DNA of 64,000 nucleotides. It comes from Albugo candida. Its lineage: Eukaryota; Oomycota; Peronosporomycetes; Albuginales; Albuginaceae. Positions 31,921 through 45,500 of this stretch are shown piece after piece. The translations under genes and the position numbers were made by a program. The stretch lies in contig CAJNAR010000191.1 in NCBI GenBank assembly GCA_905220665.1, positions 186,001 through 250,000 on the forward strand, given 5' to 3'. The notes under the pieces are model-generated. The model ran no database searches. It was given only the letters and a program-made list of their open reading frames with translations, and was not told the DNA's origin. Numbering within the stretch: the first letter of the stretch is position 1; each line of letters begins with the position of its first letter.

Positions 31921-32579
31921 TGTCTTGTATGAGCACTACCCCTTTGGTGAATTAGGAATATCTTTACACCGTTACTGTATTTCACTTCTCATGTTACCTG
32001 GTTCATGAGAGTGCAGTGCATAAGCAATTAATATCTTTGTAGTGCACACGAGTTTCACGAACTAGATTAGTATTGTATCAATTTAAGGCTTTCGTAAGAT
32101 ACGCTGACATTAAAAAAATTTCAAAGTATGACCAAAAAGGCTCTTACTACTACGACATTGCTTGTTCTAAACGAACTGAACACTTTTCTGGCATCGCTCT
32201 TTCTACAATGTTTTCATACCATGTAAGCTGGTTCATGATAGTAAAGTATGGAGCAATGCATATTGTTGGAGTGGATACGAGTTTAACGAACTGGGTCAAT
32301 ATTGTATCAATTTGAAGCTTTGGTGTGTAATTGTTCTATAACAAAGAATTTCGCAAAATGAACAAAAAATCTGTTAGTACTAGCACTTTGATGGATTAAG
32401 ATTATCTCAACACCGTCGAGTATTTCATTTTCTACCATGTTTCAACCACTTGACCTAATTATTAGAATTAAACTGTATAAGCAATAAGTTTATGTGTAGT
32501 GGATCATCCGAGTTCAAGAGACTAGACTACTTGTGTATGAAATGAAAGCTTTTGTGAGAAAGCCTCTTTCGTGAATGAA
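31921..32579 (+). repeat. Representative 659-bp satellite unit made of three subunits
   Basis: Subunit A contains CATGTTACCTGGTTCATGAG (31,990), subunit B CCATGTAAGCTGGTTCATGA (32,219) and subunit C CCATGTTTCAACCACTT (32,435). Anchor spacing is about 230, 216 and 213 bp. All three share the order CATGT, then AAGCAAT, then TGTAGTG, then CGAGTT, then GA-CTAGATTA or similar, then TATTGTAT/TGTGTATGAA. Hence the unit is an ancient trimer of a roughly 220-bp ancestor. Confidence 0.9.
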
Positions 32580-33066
32580 TGTCTTGTATGAGCACTACCC
32601 CTTTGGTGAATTTGGATTATCTGAACACCGTTACTGTCTTTCACTTCTCATGTTACCTGGTTCATGAGTGTGCAGAGCACGATCAATGAATATCTTTGAA
32701 GTACACAGGAGTTTCACGAACTAGATCAGTATTGAATCAATTAAAGGCTTTCATAAGATATGCTGACATAATAAAAAATGTCAAAGTATGACCAGAAAAG
32801 CTCTTACTACTACGACATTGCTGGTTCTGGACTATTTGAAGACTTTGCTGGCATCTCTCTTCCTACAATGTTTTCATACCATGTAAGCTGGTTCATGATA
32901 GTGAAATGTTGAAGCAATGAATATCAATGAATATTGTAGTAGTGGATACGAGTTCAACGATCCGGCTTAATATTGTATGAATTCAAAGCTGTGGTATTCA
33001 AATCTTCAATAACAAAGAACTTCGAAAAATGATTAAAAAATCTGTTAATACTAGCACTTTGATGGA

Positions 33067-33067
33067 N
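33067..33067. other. Ambiguous base (n)
   Basis: Single n in the repeat; all other units have a T at the equivalent position (GATGGATTAAG). Indicates an unresolved base in the assembly or polishing step. Confidence 0.95.
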
Positions 33068-34177
33068 TAAGATTATCTCAACACCGTCGAGTATTTCATT
33101 TTCTACCATGTTTCAACCACTTTATCTAATTAATAGAATTAAACTGTATAAGCAATAAGTTTATGTGTAGTGGATCATCCGAGTTCAAGAGACTAGACTA
33201 CTTGTGTATGAAATGAAAGCTTTTGTGAGAAAGCCTCTTTCGTGAATGAATGTCTTGTATGAGCACTACCCCTTTGGTGAATTTGGATTATCTGAACACC
33301 GTTACTGTCTTTCACTTCTCATGTTACCTGGTTCATGAGTGTGCAGAGCACGATCAATGAATATCTTTGAAGTACACAGGAGTTTCACGAACTAGATCAG
33401 TATTGAATCAATTAAAGGCTTTCATAAGATATGCTGACATATTAAAAAATGTCAAAGTATGACCAGAAAAGCTCTTACTACTACGACATTGCTGGTTCTG
33501 GACTATTTGAAGACTTTGCTGGCATCTCTCTTTCTACAATGTTTTGAAACCATGTAAGCTGGTTCACGATAGTGAAATGTCGAAGCAATGCATATTGTAG
33601 AAGTAGATACGACTTTAACCAAATGGCTTAATATTGTATCAATTTGAAGCTTTGGTATGTAATTCTTCTATAACAAAGAATGTCGAAAAATGAACACAAA
33701 ATCTGTTAATACTAGCACTTTGATGGATTAAGATTATCTCAACACCGTCGAGTATTTCATTTTCTACCATGTTTCAACCACTTTATCTAATTAATAGAAT
33801 TAAACTGTACAAGCAATAAGTTTATGTGTAGTGGATCATCCGAGTTCAAGAGACTAGACTACTTGTGTATGAAATGAAAGCTTTGTGAGAAAGCCTCTTT
33901 CGTGAATGAATGTCTTGTATGAGCACTACCCCTTTGGTGAATTAGGAATATCTTGACACCGTTACTGTGTTTCACTTCCCATGTTACCTGGTTTATGAGA
34001 GTGCAGTGTACAATCAATGAATATCTTTGTAGTACACACGAGTTTCACGAACTAGATTAGTATTGTATCAATTTAAAGCATTCGTAAGATACGCTGACAT
34101 TAAAAAAATATCACAGTATGACCAAAAAGGCTCTTACTACTACGACATTGCTGGTTCTGGACTAACTAAACATTTTG

Positions 34178-34229
34178 CTGGCATCGCTCTTTCTATATTC
34201 TTTCTGGCATCGCTCTTTCTATATTCTTT
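34178..34229 (+). repeat. 26-bp tandem duplication inside one satellite unit
   Basis: CTGGCATCGCTCTTTCTATA and the following 6 bases occur twice in a row (34,178-34,203 and 34,204-34,229). This accounts for the single 696-bp unit. Confidence 0.9.
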
Positions 34230-36998
34230 TCATACCATGTAAGCTGGTTCATGATAGTGAAATGTGCAAGCAATAAATATCAATGAATTTTGTAGTAGTG
34301 GATACGAGTTCAACGAACCGGCTTGATGGTGTATCAATTCGAAGTTGTGGTATTCAATTCTTCTATAACAAAGAATTTCGAAAAATGAACAAAAAATCTG
34401 TTAATACTAGCACTTTGATGGATTAAGATTATCTCAACACCGTCGAGTATTTCATTTTCTACCATGTTTCAACCACTTTATCTAATTAATAGAAATAAAC
34501 TGTATAAGCAATAAGTTTATGTGTAGTGGATCATCCGAGTTCAAGAGACTAGATTACTTGTGTATGAAATGAAAGCTTTTGTGAGAAAGCCTCTTTCGTG
34601 AATGAATGTCTTGTATGAGCACTAACCCTTTGGTGAATTTGGATTATCTGAACACCGTTACTGTGTTTCACTTCTCATGTTACCTGGTTCATGAGTGTGC
34701 AGTGTACAATCAATGAATATCTTTGTAGTACACACGAGTTTCACGAACTAGATTAGTATTGTATCAATTTAAGGCTTTCATAAGATACGCTGACATAATA
34801 AAAAATGTCAAAGTATGACCAGAAAAGCTCTTACTACTACGACATTGCTGGTTTTGGACTAACTGAACACTTTTCTGGCATCACTCTTTCTACAATGTTT
34901 TGATACCATGTAAGCTGGTTTATGATAGTGAAATGTTGAAGCAATGAATATCAAGGAATATTGTAGTAGTGGATACGAGTTCAACGAACCGGCTTGATGG
35001 TGTATCAATTCGAAGTTGTGGTATTCAATTCTTCTATAACAAAGAATTTCGAAAAATGAACAAAAAATCTGTTAATACTAGCACTTTGATGGATTAAGAT
35101 TATCTCAACACCGTCGAGTATTTCATTTTCTACCATGTTTCAACCACTTTATCTAATTAATAGAAATAAACTGTATAAGCAATAAGTTTATGTGTAGTGG
35201 ATCATCCGAGTTCAATAGACTAGATTACTTGTGTATGAAATGAAAACGTTTGAGAGAAAGCCTCTTTCGTGAATGAATGTCTTGTATGAGCACTACCCCT
35301 TTGGTGAATTTGGAATATCTTTACACCGTTACTGTATTTCACTTCTCATGTTACCTGGTTCATGAGAGTGCAGTGCACAATCAATTGATATCTTTGTAGT
35401 GCACACGAGTTTCACGAACTAGATCAGTATTGAATCAATCAAAGGCTTTCATAAGATACGCTGACATATTAAAAAATATCAAAGTATGACAAAAAAGGCT
35501 CCTACTACTAGGACATTGCTGGTTCTAAACTAACTGAACACTCTTCTGGCATCGCTCTTTCTATATTCTTTTGATACCATGTAAGCTGGTTCATGATAGT
35601 GAAATGTCGAAGCAATGAAAATCAATGAATATTGTAGTAGTGGATACGAGTTCAACGAACCAGCTTGATATTGTATCAATTTGAAGCTGTGGTATTCAAT
35701 TCTTCTATAACTAAGAATTTCGCAAAATGAACAGAAAATCTGTTAATACTAGCACTTTGATGGATTAAGAATATCTCAACACCGTCGAGTATTTCATTTT
35801 CTACCATGTTTCAACCACTTTGCCTAATTCTTAGAATTAAACTGTATAAGCAATAAGTTTATGTGTAGTGGAACATCCGAGTTCAAGCGACAAGATTACT
35901 TGTGTATGAAATGAGTTTTGTGAGAAAGCCTCTTTCGTGAATGAATGTCTTGTATGAGCAATACCCCTTTGGTGAATTTGGATTATCTTAACACCGTTAC
36001 TGTGTTTCACTTCTCATGTTACCTGGTTCATGAGAGTGCAGAGCACAATCAATGAATATCTTTGTAGTACACACGAGTTTCACGAACTACATCAGTATTG
36101 AATCAATTAAAGGCTTTCATAAGATACGCTGACATATTAAAAATTTCAAAGTATGACCAGAAAAGCTCTTACTACTACGACATTGCTGGTTCTGGACTAA
36201 CTGAACACTTTTCTGGCATCGCTCTTTCTACAATGTTTTGAAACCATGGAAGCTGGTTCACGATAGTGAAATGTCGAAGCAATGCATATTGTCGAAGTAG
36301 ATACGACTTCAACCAAATGGCTTGATATTGTATCAATTTGAAGCTTTGGTATGTAATTCTTCTATAACAAAGAATGTCGAAAAATGAACAAAAAATCTGT
36401 TAATACTAGCACTTTGATGGATTAAGATTATCTCAACACCGTCGAGTATTTCATTTTCTACCATGTTTCAACCACTTTATCTAATTAATAGAATTAAACT
36501 GTATAAGCAATAAGTTTATGTGTAGTGGATCATCCGAGTTCAATAGACTAGATTACTTGTGTATGAAATGAAAGCTTTTGTGAGAAAGCCTCTTTCGTGA
36601 ATGAATGTCTTGTATGAGCACTAACCCTTTGGTGAATTTGGATTATCTGAACACCGTTACTGTGTTTCACTTCTCATGTTACCTGGTTCATGAGAGTGCA
36701 GAGCACAATCAATTAATATCTTTGAAGTACACAGGAGTTTCACGAACTAGATTAGTATTGTATCAATTTCAGGCTTTCGTAAGATACGCTGACATATTAA
36801 AAATATCACAGTATGACCAAAAAGGCTCTTACTACTACGATATTGCTGCTTCTGAACTAACTGAACACTCTTCTGGCATCGCTCTTTCTATATTCTTTTG
36901 ATACCATGTAAGCTGGTTCATGATAGTGAAATGTCGAAGCAATGAAAATCAATGAATATTGTAGTAGTGGATACGAGTTCAACGAACCAGCTTGATAT

Positions 36999-39260
36999 TG
37001 TATCAATTTGAAGCTGTGGTATTCAATTCTTCTATAACTAAGAATTTCGCAAAATGAACAGAAAATCTGTTAATACTAGCACTTTGATGGATTAAGAATA
37101 TCTCAACACCGTCGAGTATTTCATTTTCTACCATGTTTCAACCACTTTGCCTAATTCTTAGAATTAAACTGTATAAGCAATAAGTTTATGTGTAGTGGAA
37201 CATCCGAGTTCAAGCGACAAGATTACTTGTGTATGAAATGAGTTTTGTGAGAAAGCCTCTTTCGTGAATGAATGTCTTGTATGAGCAATACCCCTTTGGT
37301 GAATTTGGATTATCTTAACACCGTTACTGTGTTTCACTTCTCATGTTACCTGGTTCATGAGAGTGCAGAGCACAATCAATGAATATCTTTGTAGTACACA
37401 CGAGTTTCACGAACTACATCAGTATTGAATCAATTAAAGGCTTTCATAAGATACGCTGACATATTAAAAATTTCAAAGTATGACCAGAAAAGCTCTTACT
37501 ACTACGACATTGCTGGTTCTGGACTAACTGAACACTTTTCTGGCATCGCTCTTTCTACAATGTTTTGAAACCATGGAAGCTGGTTCACGATAGTGAAATG
37601 TCGAAGCAATGCATATTGTCGAAGTAGATACGACTTCAACCAAATGGCTTGATATTGTATCAATTTGAAGCTTTGGTATGTAATTCTTCTATAACAAAGA
37701 ATGTCGAAAAATGAACAAAAAATCTGTTAATACTAGCACTTTGATGGATTAAGATTATCTCAACACCTTCGAGTATTTCATTTTCTACCATGTTTCAACC
37801 ACTTTATCTAATTAATAGAATTAAACTGTATAAGCAATAAGTTTATGTGTAGTGGATCATCCGAGTTCAATAGACTAGATTACTTGTGTATGAAATGAAA
37901 GCTTTTGTGAGAAAGCCTCTTTCGTGAATGAATGTCTTGTATGAGCACTACCCCTTTGGTGAATTTGGATTATCTTAACACCGTTACTGTCTTTCACTTC
38001 TCATGTTACCTGGTTCATGAGAGTGCAGTGTACAATCAATGAATATCTTTGTAGTGCACACGAGTTTCACGAACTAGATCAGTATTGAATCAATCAAAGG
38101 CTTTCATAAGATACGCTGACATATTAAAAAATATCAAAGTATGACAAAAAAGGCTCTTACTACTAGGACATTGCTGGTTCTAAACTAACTGAACACTTTT
38201 CTGGCATCGCTCTTTCTATATTCTTTTCATACCATGTAAGCTGGTTCATGATAGTGAAATGTGGAAGCAATAAATATCAACATATTTTGTAGTAGTGGAT
38301 ACGAGTTCAACGAACCAGCTTGATATTGTATCAATTTGAAGCTGTGGTATTCAATTCTTCTATAACTAAGAATTTCGCAAAATGAACAGAAAATCTGTTA
38401 ATACTAGCACTTTGATGGATTAAGAATATCTCAACACCGTCGAGTATTTCCTTTTCTACCATCTTTCAACCACTTCACCTAATTAATAGAAATAAACTGT
38501 ATAAGCAATAAGTTTATGTGTAGTGGATCATCCGAGTTCAATAGACTAGATTACTTGTGTATGAAATGAAAGCTTTTGTGAGAAAGCCTCTTTCGTGAAT
38601 GAATGTCTTGTATGAGCAATACCCCTTTGGTGAATTTGGATTATCTTAACACCGTTACTGTGTTTCACTTCTCATGTTACCTGGTTCATGAGAGTGCAGA
38701 GCACAACCAATGAATATCTTTGTAGTACACACGAGTTTCACGAACTACATCAGTATTGAATCAATTAAAGGCTTTCATAAGATACGCTGACATATTAAAA
38801 ATTTCAAAGTATGACCAGAAAAGCTCTTACTACTACGACATTGCTGGTTCTGGACTAACTGAACCCTTTTCTGGCATCGCTCTTTCTATATTCTTTTCAT
38901 ACCATGTAAGCTGGTTCATGATAGTGAAATGTCGAAGTAATGAATATCAATGAATATTGTAGTAGTGGATACGAGTTCAACGAACCGGCTTAATATTGTA
39001 TCAATTTGAAGCTGTGGTATTCAATTCTTCTATAACAAAGAATTTCGAAAAATGAACAAAAACTCTGTTAATACTAGCACTTTGATGGATTAAGATTATC
39101 TCAACACCGTCGAGTATTTCATTTTCTACCATGTTTCAACCACTTTATCTAATTAATAGAAATAAAATGTATAAGCAATAAGTTTATGTGTAGTGGATCA
39201 TCCGAGTTCAAGAGACTAGATTACTTGTGTATGAAATGAAAGCTTTTGTGAGAAAGCCTC
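36999..39260 (+). repeat. Higher-order block, first copy (offset 3,336 bp)
   Basis: About 2.26 kb apparently identical to 40,335-42,596, including the rare variant ACACCTTCGAG (37,766 and 41,102 region) found in no other units noticed. The offset equals five units. Confidence 0.85.
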
Positions 39261-40334
39261 TTTCGTGAATGAATGTCTTGTATGAGCACTAACCCTTTGG
39301 TGAATTTGGATTATCTGAACACCGTTACTGTGTTTCACTTCTCATGTTACCTGGTTCATGAGAGTGCAGAGCACAATCAATTAATATCTTTGAAGTACAC
39401 AGGAGTTTCACGAACTAGATTAGTATTGTATCAATTTCAGGCTTTCGTAAGATACGCTGACATATTAAAAATATCACAGTATGACCAAAAAGGCTCTTAC
39501 TACTACGATATTGCTGCTTCTGAACTAACTGAACACTCTTCTGGCATCGCTCTTTCTATATTCTTTTGATACCATGTAAGCTGGTTCATGATAGTGAAAT
39601 GTCGAAGCAATGAAAATCAATGAATATTGTAGTAGTGGATACGAGTTCAACGAACCAGCTTGATATTGTATCAATTTGAAGCTGTGGTATTCAATTCTTC
39701 TATAACTAAGAATTTCGCAAAATGAACAGAAAATCTGTTAATACTAGCACTTTGATGGATTAAGAATATCTCAACACCGTCGAGTATTTCATTTTCTACC
39801 ATGTTTCAACCACTTTGCCTAATTCTTAGAATTAAACTGTATAAGCAATAAGTTTATGTGTAGTGGAACATCCGAGTTCAAGCGACAAGATTACTTGTGT
39901 ATGAAATGAGTTTTGTGAGAAAGCCTCTTTCGTGAATGAATGTCTTGTATGAGCAATACCCCTTTGGTGAATTTGGATTATCTTAACACCGTTACTGTGT
40001 TTCACTTCTCATGTTACCTGGTTCATGAGAGTGCAGAGCACAATCAATTAATATCTTTGAAGTACACAGGAGTTTCACGAACTAGATTAGTATTGTATCA
40101 ATCAAAGGCTTTCATAAGATACGCTGACATATTAAAAAATATCAAAGTATGACAAAAAAGGCTCCTACTACTAGGACATTGCTTGTTCTAAACGAACTGA
40201 ACACTTTTCTGGCATCGCTCTTCCTACAATGTTTTCATACCATGTAAGCTGGTTCATGATAGTGAAATGTCGAAGCAATGAATATCAATGAATATTGTAG
40301 TAGTGGATACGAGTTCAACGATCCGGCTTAATAT

Positions 40335-42596
40335 TGTATCAATTTGAAGCTGTGGTATTCAATTCTTCTATAACTAAGAATTTCGCAAAATGAACAGAAA
40401 ATCTGTTAATACTAGCACTTTGATGGATTAAGAATATCTCAACACCGTCGAGTATTTCATTTTCTACCATGTTTCAACCACTTTGCCTAATTCTTAGAAT
40501 TAAACTGTATAAGCAATAAGTTTATGTGTAGTGGAACATCCGAGTTCAAGCGACAAGATTACTTGTGTATGAAATGAGTTTTGTGAGAAAGCCTCTTTCG
40601 TGAATGAATGTCTTGTATGAGCAATACCCCTTTGGTGAATTTGGATTATCTTAACACCGTTACTGTGTTTCACTTCTCATGTTACCTGGTTCATGAGAGT
40701 GCAGAGCACAATCAATGAATATCTTTGTAGTACACACGAGTTTCACGAACTACATCAGTATTGAATCAATTAAAGGCTTTCATAAGATACGCTGACATAT
40801 TAAAAATTTCAAAGTATGACCAGAAAAGCTCTTACTACTACGACATTGCTGGTTCTGGACTAACTGAACACTTTTCTGGCATCGCTCTTTCTACAATGTT
40901 TTGAAACCATGGAAGCTGGTTCACGATAGTGAAATGTCGAAGCAATGCATATTGTCGAAGTAGATACGACTTCAACCAAATGGCTTGATATTGTATCAAT
41001 TTGAAGCTTTGGTATGTAATTCTTCTATAACAAAGAATGTCGAAAAATGAACAAAAAATCTGTTAATACTAGCACTTTGATGGATTAAGATTATCTCAAC
41101 ACCTTCGAGTATTTCATTTTCTACCATGTTTCAACCACTTTATCTAATTAATAGAATTAAACTGTATAAGCAATAAGTTTATGTGTAGTGGATCATCCGA
41201 GTTCAATAGACTAGATTACTTGTGTATGAAATGAAAGCTTTTGTGAGAAAGCCTCTTTCGTGAATGAATGTCTTGTATGAGCACTACCCCTTTGGTGAAT
41301 TTGGATTATCTTAACACCGTTACTGTCTTTCACTTCTCATGTTACCTGGTTCATGAGAGTGCAGTGTACAATCAATGAATATCTTTGTAGTGCACACGAG
41401 TTTCACGAACTAGATCAGTATTGAATCAATCAAAGGCTTTCATAAGATACGCTGACATATTAAAAAATATCAAAGTATGACAAAAAAGGCTCTTACTACT
41501 AGGACATTGCTGGTTCTAAACTAACTGAACACTTTTCTGGCATCGCTCTTTCTATATTCTTTTCATACCATGTAAGCTGGTTCATGATAGTGAAATGTGG
41601 AAGCAATAAATATCAACATATTTTGTAGTAGTGGATACGAGTTCAACGAACCAGCTTGATATTGTATCAATTTGAAGCTGTGGTATTCAATTCTTCTATA
41701 ACTAAGAATTTCGCAAAATGAACAGAAAATCTGTTAATACTAGCACTTTGATGGATTAAGAATATCTCAACACCGTCGAGTATTTCCTTTTCTACCATCT
41801 TTCAACCACTTCACCTAATTAATAGAAATAAACTGTATAAGCAATAAGTTTATGTGTAGTGGATCATCCGAGTTCAATAGACTAGATTACTTGTGTATGA
41901 AATGAAAGCTTTTGTGAGAAAGCCTCTTTCGTGAATGAATGTCTTGTATGAGCAATACCCCTTTGGTGAATTTGGATTATCTTAACACCGTTACTGTGTT
42001 TCACTTCTCATGTTACCTGGTTCATGAGAGTGCAGAGCACAACCAATGAATATCTTTGTAGTACACACGAGTTTCACGAACTACATCAGTATTGAATCAA
42101 TTAAAGGCTTTCATAAGATACGCTGACATATTAAAAATTTCAAAGTATGACCAGAAAAGCTCTTACTACTACGACATTGCTGGTTCTGGACTAACTGAAC
42201 CCTTTTCTGGCATCGCTCTTTCTATATTCTTTTCATACCATGTAAGCTGGTTCATGATAGTGAAATGTCGAAGTAATGAATATCAATGAATATTGTAGTA
42301 GTGGATACGAGTTCAACGAACCGGCTTAATATTGTATCAATTTGAAGCTGTGGTATTCAATTCTTCTATAACAAAGAATTTCGAAAAATGAACAAAAACT
42401 CTGTTAATACTAGCACTTTGATGGATTAAGATTATCTCAACACCGTCGAGTATTTCATTTTCTACCATGTTTCAACCACTTTATCTAATTAATAGAAATA
42501 AAATGTATAAGCAATAAGTTTATGTGTAGTGGATCATCCGAGTTCAAGAGACTAGATTACTTGTGTATGAAATGAAAGCTTTTGTGAGAAAGCCTT
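40335..42596 (+). repeat. Higher-order block, second copy (offset 3,336 bp)
   Basis: See 36,999-39,260. Identity ends near 42,597, where this copy reads GCCTTTTTCG instead of GCCTCTTTCG. Confidence 0.85.
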
Positions 42597-45500
42597 TTTC
42601 GTGAATGAATGTCTTGTACGAGCACTTCCCCTTTTGTGGATTTGGAATATCTGAACACCGTTACTGTCTTTCACTTCTCATGTTACCTGGTTCATGAGAG
42701 TGCAGTGCACAAGCAGTTAATATCTTTGTAGTGCACACGAGTTTCACGAACTAGATTAGTATTGTATCAATTTAAGGCTTTCGTAAGATACGCTGACATA
42801 TTAAAAATATCACAGTATGACCAAAAAGACTCTTACTACTACGACATTGCTGGTTCTGGACTATTTGAACACTTTTCTGGCATCGCTCTTTCTACAATGT
42901 TTTGATACCATGTAAGCTGGTTCATGATAGTGAAATGCCGAAGCAATGATATCAATAAATATTGTAGTAGTGGATACGAGTTCAACGAACCGGCTTAATA
43001 TTGTATCAATTTGAAGCTGTGGTATTCAATTCTTCTATAACAAAGAATTTCGAAAAATGAACAAAAACTCTGTTAATACTAGCACTTTGATGGATTAAGA
43101 TTATCTCAACACCGTCGAGTATTTCATTTTCTACCATGTTTCAACCACTTTATCTAATTAATAGAAATAAACTGTATAAGCAATAAGTTTATGTGTAGTG
43201 GATCATCCGAGTTCAATAGACTAGATTACTTGTGTATGAAATGAAAGCTTTTGTGAGAAAGCCTCTTTCGTGAATGAATGTCTTGTATGAGCACTACCCC
43301 TTTGGTGAATTTGGATTATCTGAACACCGTTTCTGTGTTTCACTTCTCATGTTACCTGGTTCATGAGTGTGCAGTGTACAATCAATGAATATCTTTGTAG
43401 TGCACACGAGTTTCACGAACTAGATTAGTATTGAATCAATCAAAGGCTTGCATAAGATACGCTGACATAATAAAAAATGTCAAAGTATGACCAGAAAAGC
43501 TCTTACTACAACGGCATTGCTGGTTTTGGACTAACTGAACACTTTTCTGGCATCTCTCTTTCTACAATGTTTTGATACCATGTAATCTGGTTCATGATAG
43601 TGAAATGTGGAAGCAATAAATATCAACATATTTTGTAGTAGTGGATACGAGTTCAACGAACCAGCTTGATATTGTATCAATTTGAAGCTGTGGTATTCAA
43701 TTCTTCTATAACTAAGAATTTCGCAAAATGAACAGAAAATCTGTTAATACTAGCACTTTGATGGATTAAGAATATCTCAACACCGTCGAGTATTTCATTT
43801 TCTACCATCTTTCAACCACTTTATCTAATTAATAGAAATAAACTGTATAAGCAATAAGTTTATGTGTAGTGGATCATCCGAGTTCAATAGACTAGATTAC
43901 TTGTGTATGAAATGAAAGCTTTTGTGAGAAAGCCTCTTTCGTGAATGAATGTCTTGTATGAGCACTACCCCTTTGGTGAATTTGGATTATCTGAACACCG
44001 TTTCTGTGTTTCACTTCTCATGTTACCTGGTTCATGAGTGTGCAGTGTACAATCAATGAATATCTTTGTAGTGCACACGAGTTTCACGAACTAGATTAGT
44101 ATTGAATCAATCAAAGGCTTGCATAAGATACGCTGACATAATAAAAAATGTCAAAGTATGACCAGAAAAGCTCTTACTACAACGGCATTGCTGGTTTTGG
44201 ACTAACTGAACACTTTTCTGGCATCTCTCTTTCTACAATGTTTTGATACCATGTAATCTGGTTCATGATAGTGAAATGTGGAAGCAATAAATATCAACAT
44301 ATTTTGTAGTAGTGGATACGAGTTCAACGAACCAGCTTGATATTGTATCAATTTGAAGCTGTGGTATTCAATTCTTCTATAACAAAGAATTTCGAAAAAT
44401 GAACAAAAAACTGTTAATACTAGCACTTTGATGGATTAAGATTATCTCAACACCGTCGAGTATTTCATTTTCTACCATCTTTCAACCACTTTACCTAATT
44501 ATTAGAATTAAACTGTATCAGCAATAAGTTTATGTGTAGTGGAACATCCGAGTTCAAGCGACAAGATTACTTGTGTATGAAATGAGTTTTGTGAGAAAGC
44601 CTCTTTCGTGAATGAATGTCTTGTATGAGCAATACCCCTTTGGTGAATTTGGATTATCTTAACACCGTTACTGTGTTTCACTTCTCATGTTACCTGGTTC
44701 ATGAGAGTGCAGAGCACAATCAATGAATATCTTTGTAGTACACACGAGTTTCAAGAACTACATCAGTATTGAATCAATTAAAGGCTTTCATAAGATACGC
44801 TGACATATTAAAAATTTCAAAGTATGACCAGAAAAGCTCTTACTACTACGACATTGCTGGTTCTGGACTAACTGAACACTTTTCTGGCATCGCTCTTTCT
44901 ACAATGTTTTGAAACCATGTAAGCTGGTTCACGATAGTGAAATGTCGAAGCAATGCATATTGTCGAAGTAGATACGACTTTAACCAAATGGCTTGATATT
45001 GTATCAATTTGAAGCTTTGGTATGTAATTCTTCTATAACAAAGAATGTCGAAAAATGAACAAAAAATCTGTTAATACTAGCACTTTGATGGATTAAGATT
45101 ATCTCAACACCGTCGAGTATTTCATTTTCTACCATGTTTCAACCACTTTATCTAATTAATAGAATTAAACTGTATAAGCAATAAGTTTATGTGTAGTGGA
45201 TCATCCGAGTTCAATAGACTAGATTACTTGTGTATGAAATGAAAGCTTTTGTGAGAAAGCCTCTTTCGTGAATGAATGTCTTGTATGAGCACTACCCCTT
45301 TGGTGAATTTGGATTATCTTAACACCGTTACTGTGTTTCACTTCTCATGTTACCTGGTTCATGAGAGTGCAGTGTACAATCAATGAATATCTTTGTAGTG
45401 CACACGAGTTTCACGAACTAGATCAGTATTGAATCAATCAAAGGCTTTCATAAGATACGCTGACATATTAAAAAATATCAAAGTATGACAAAAAAGGCTC

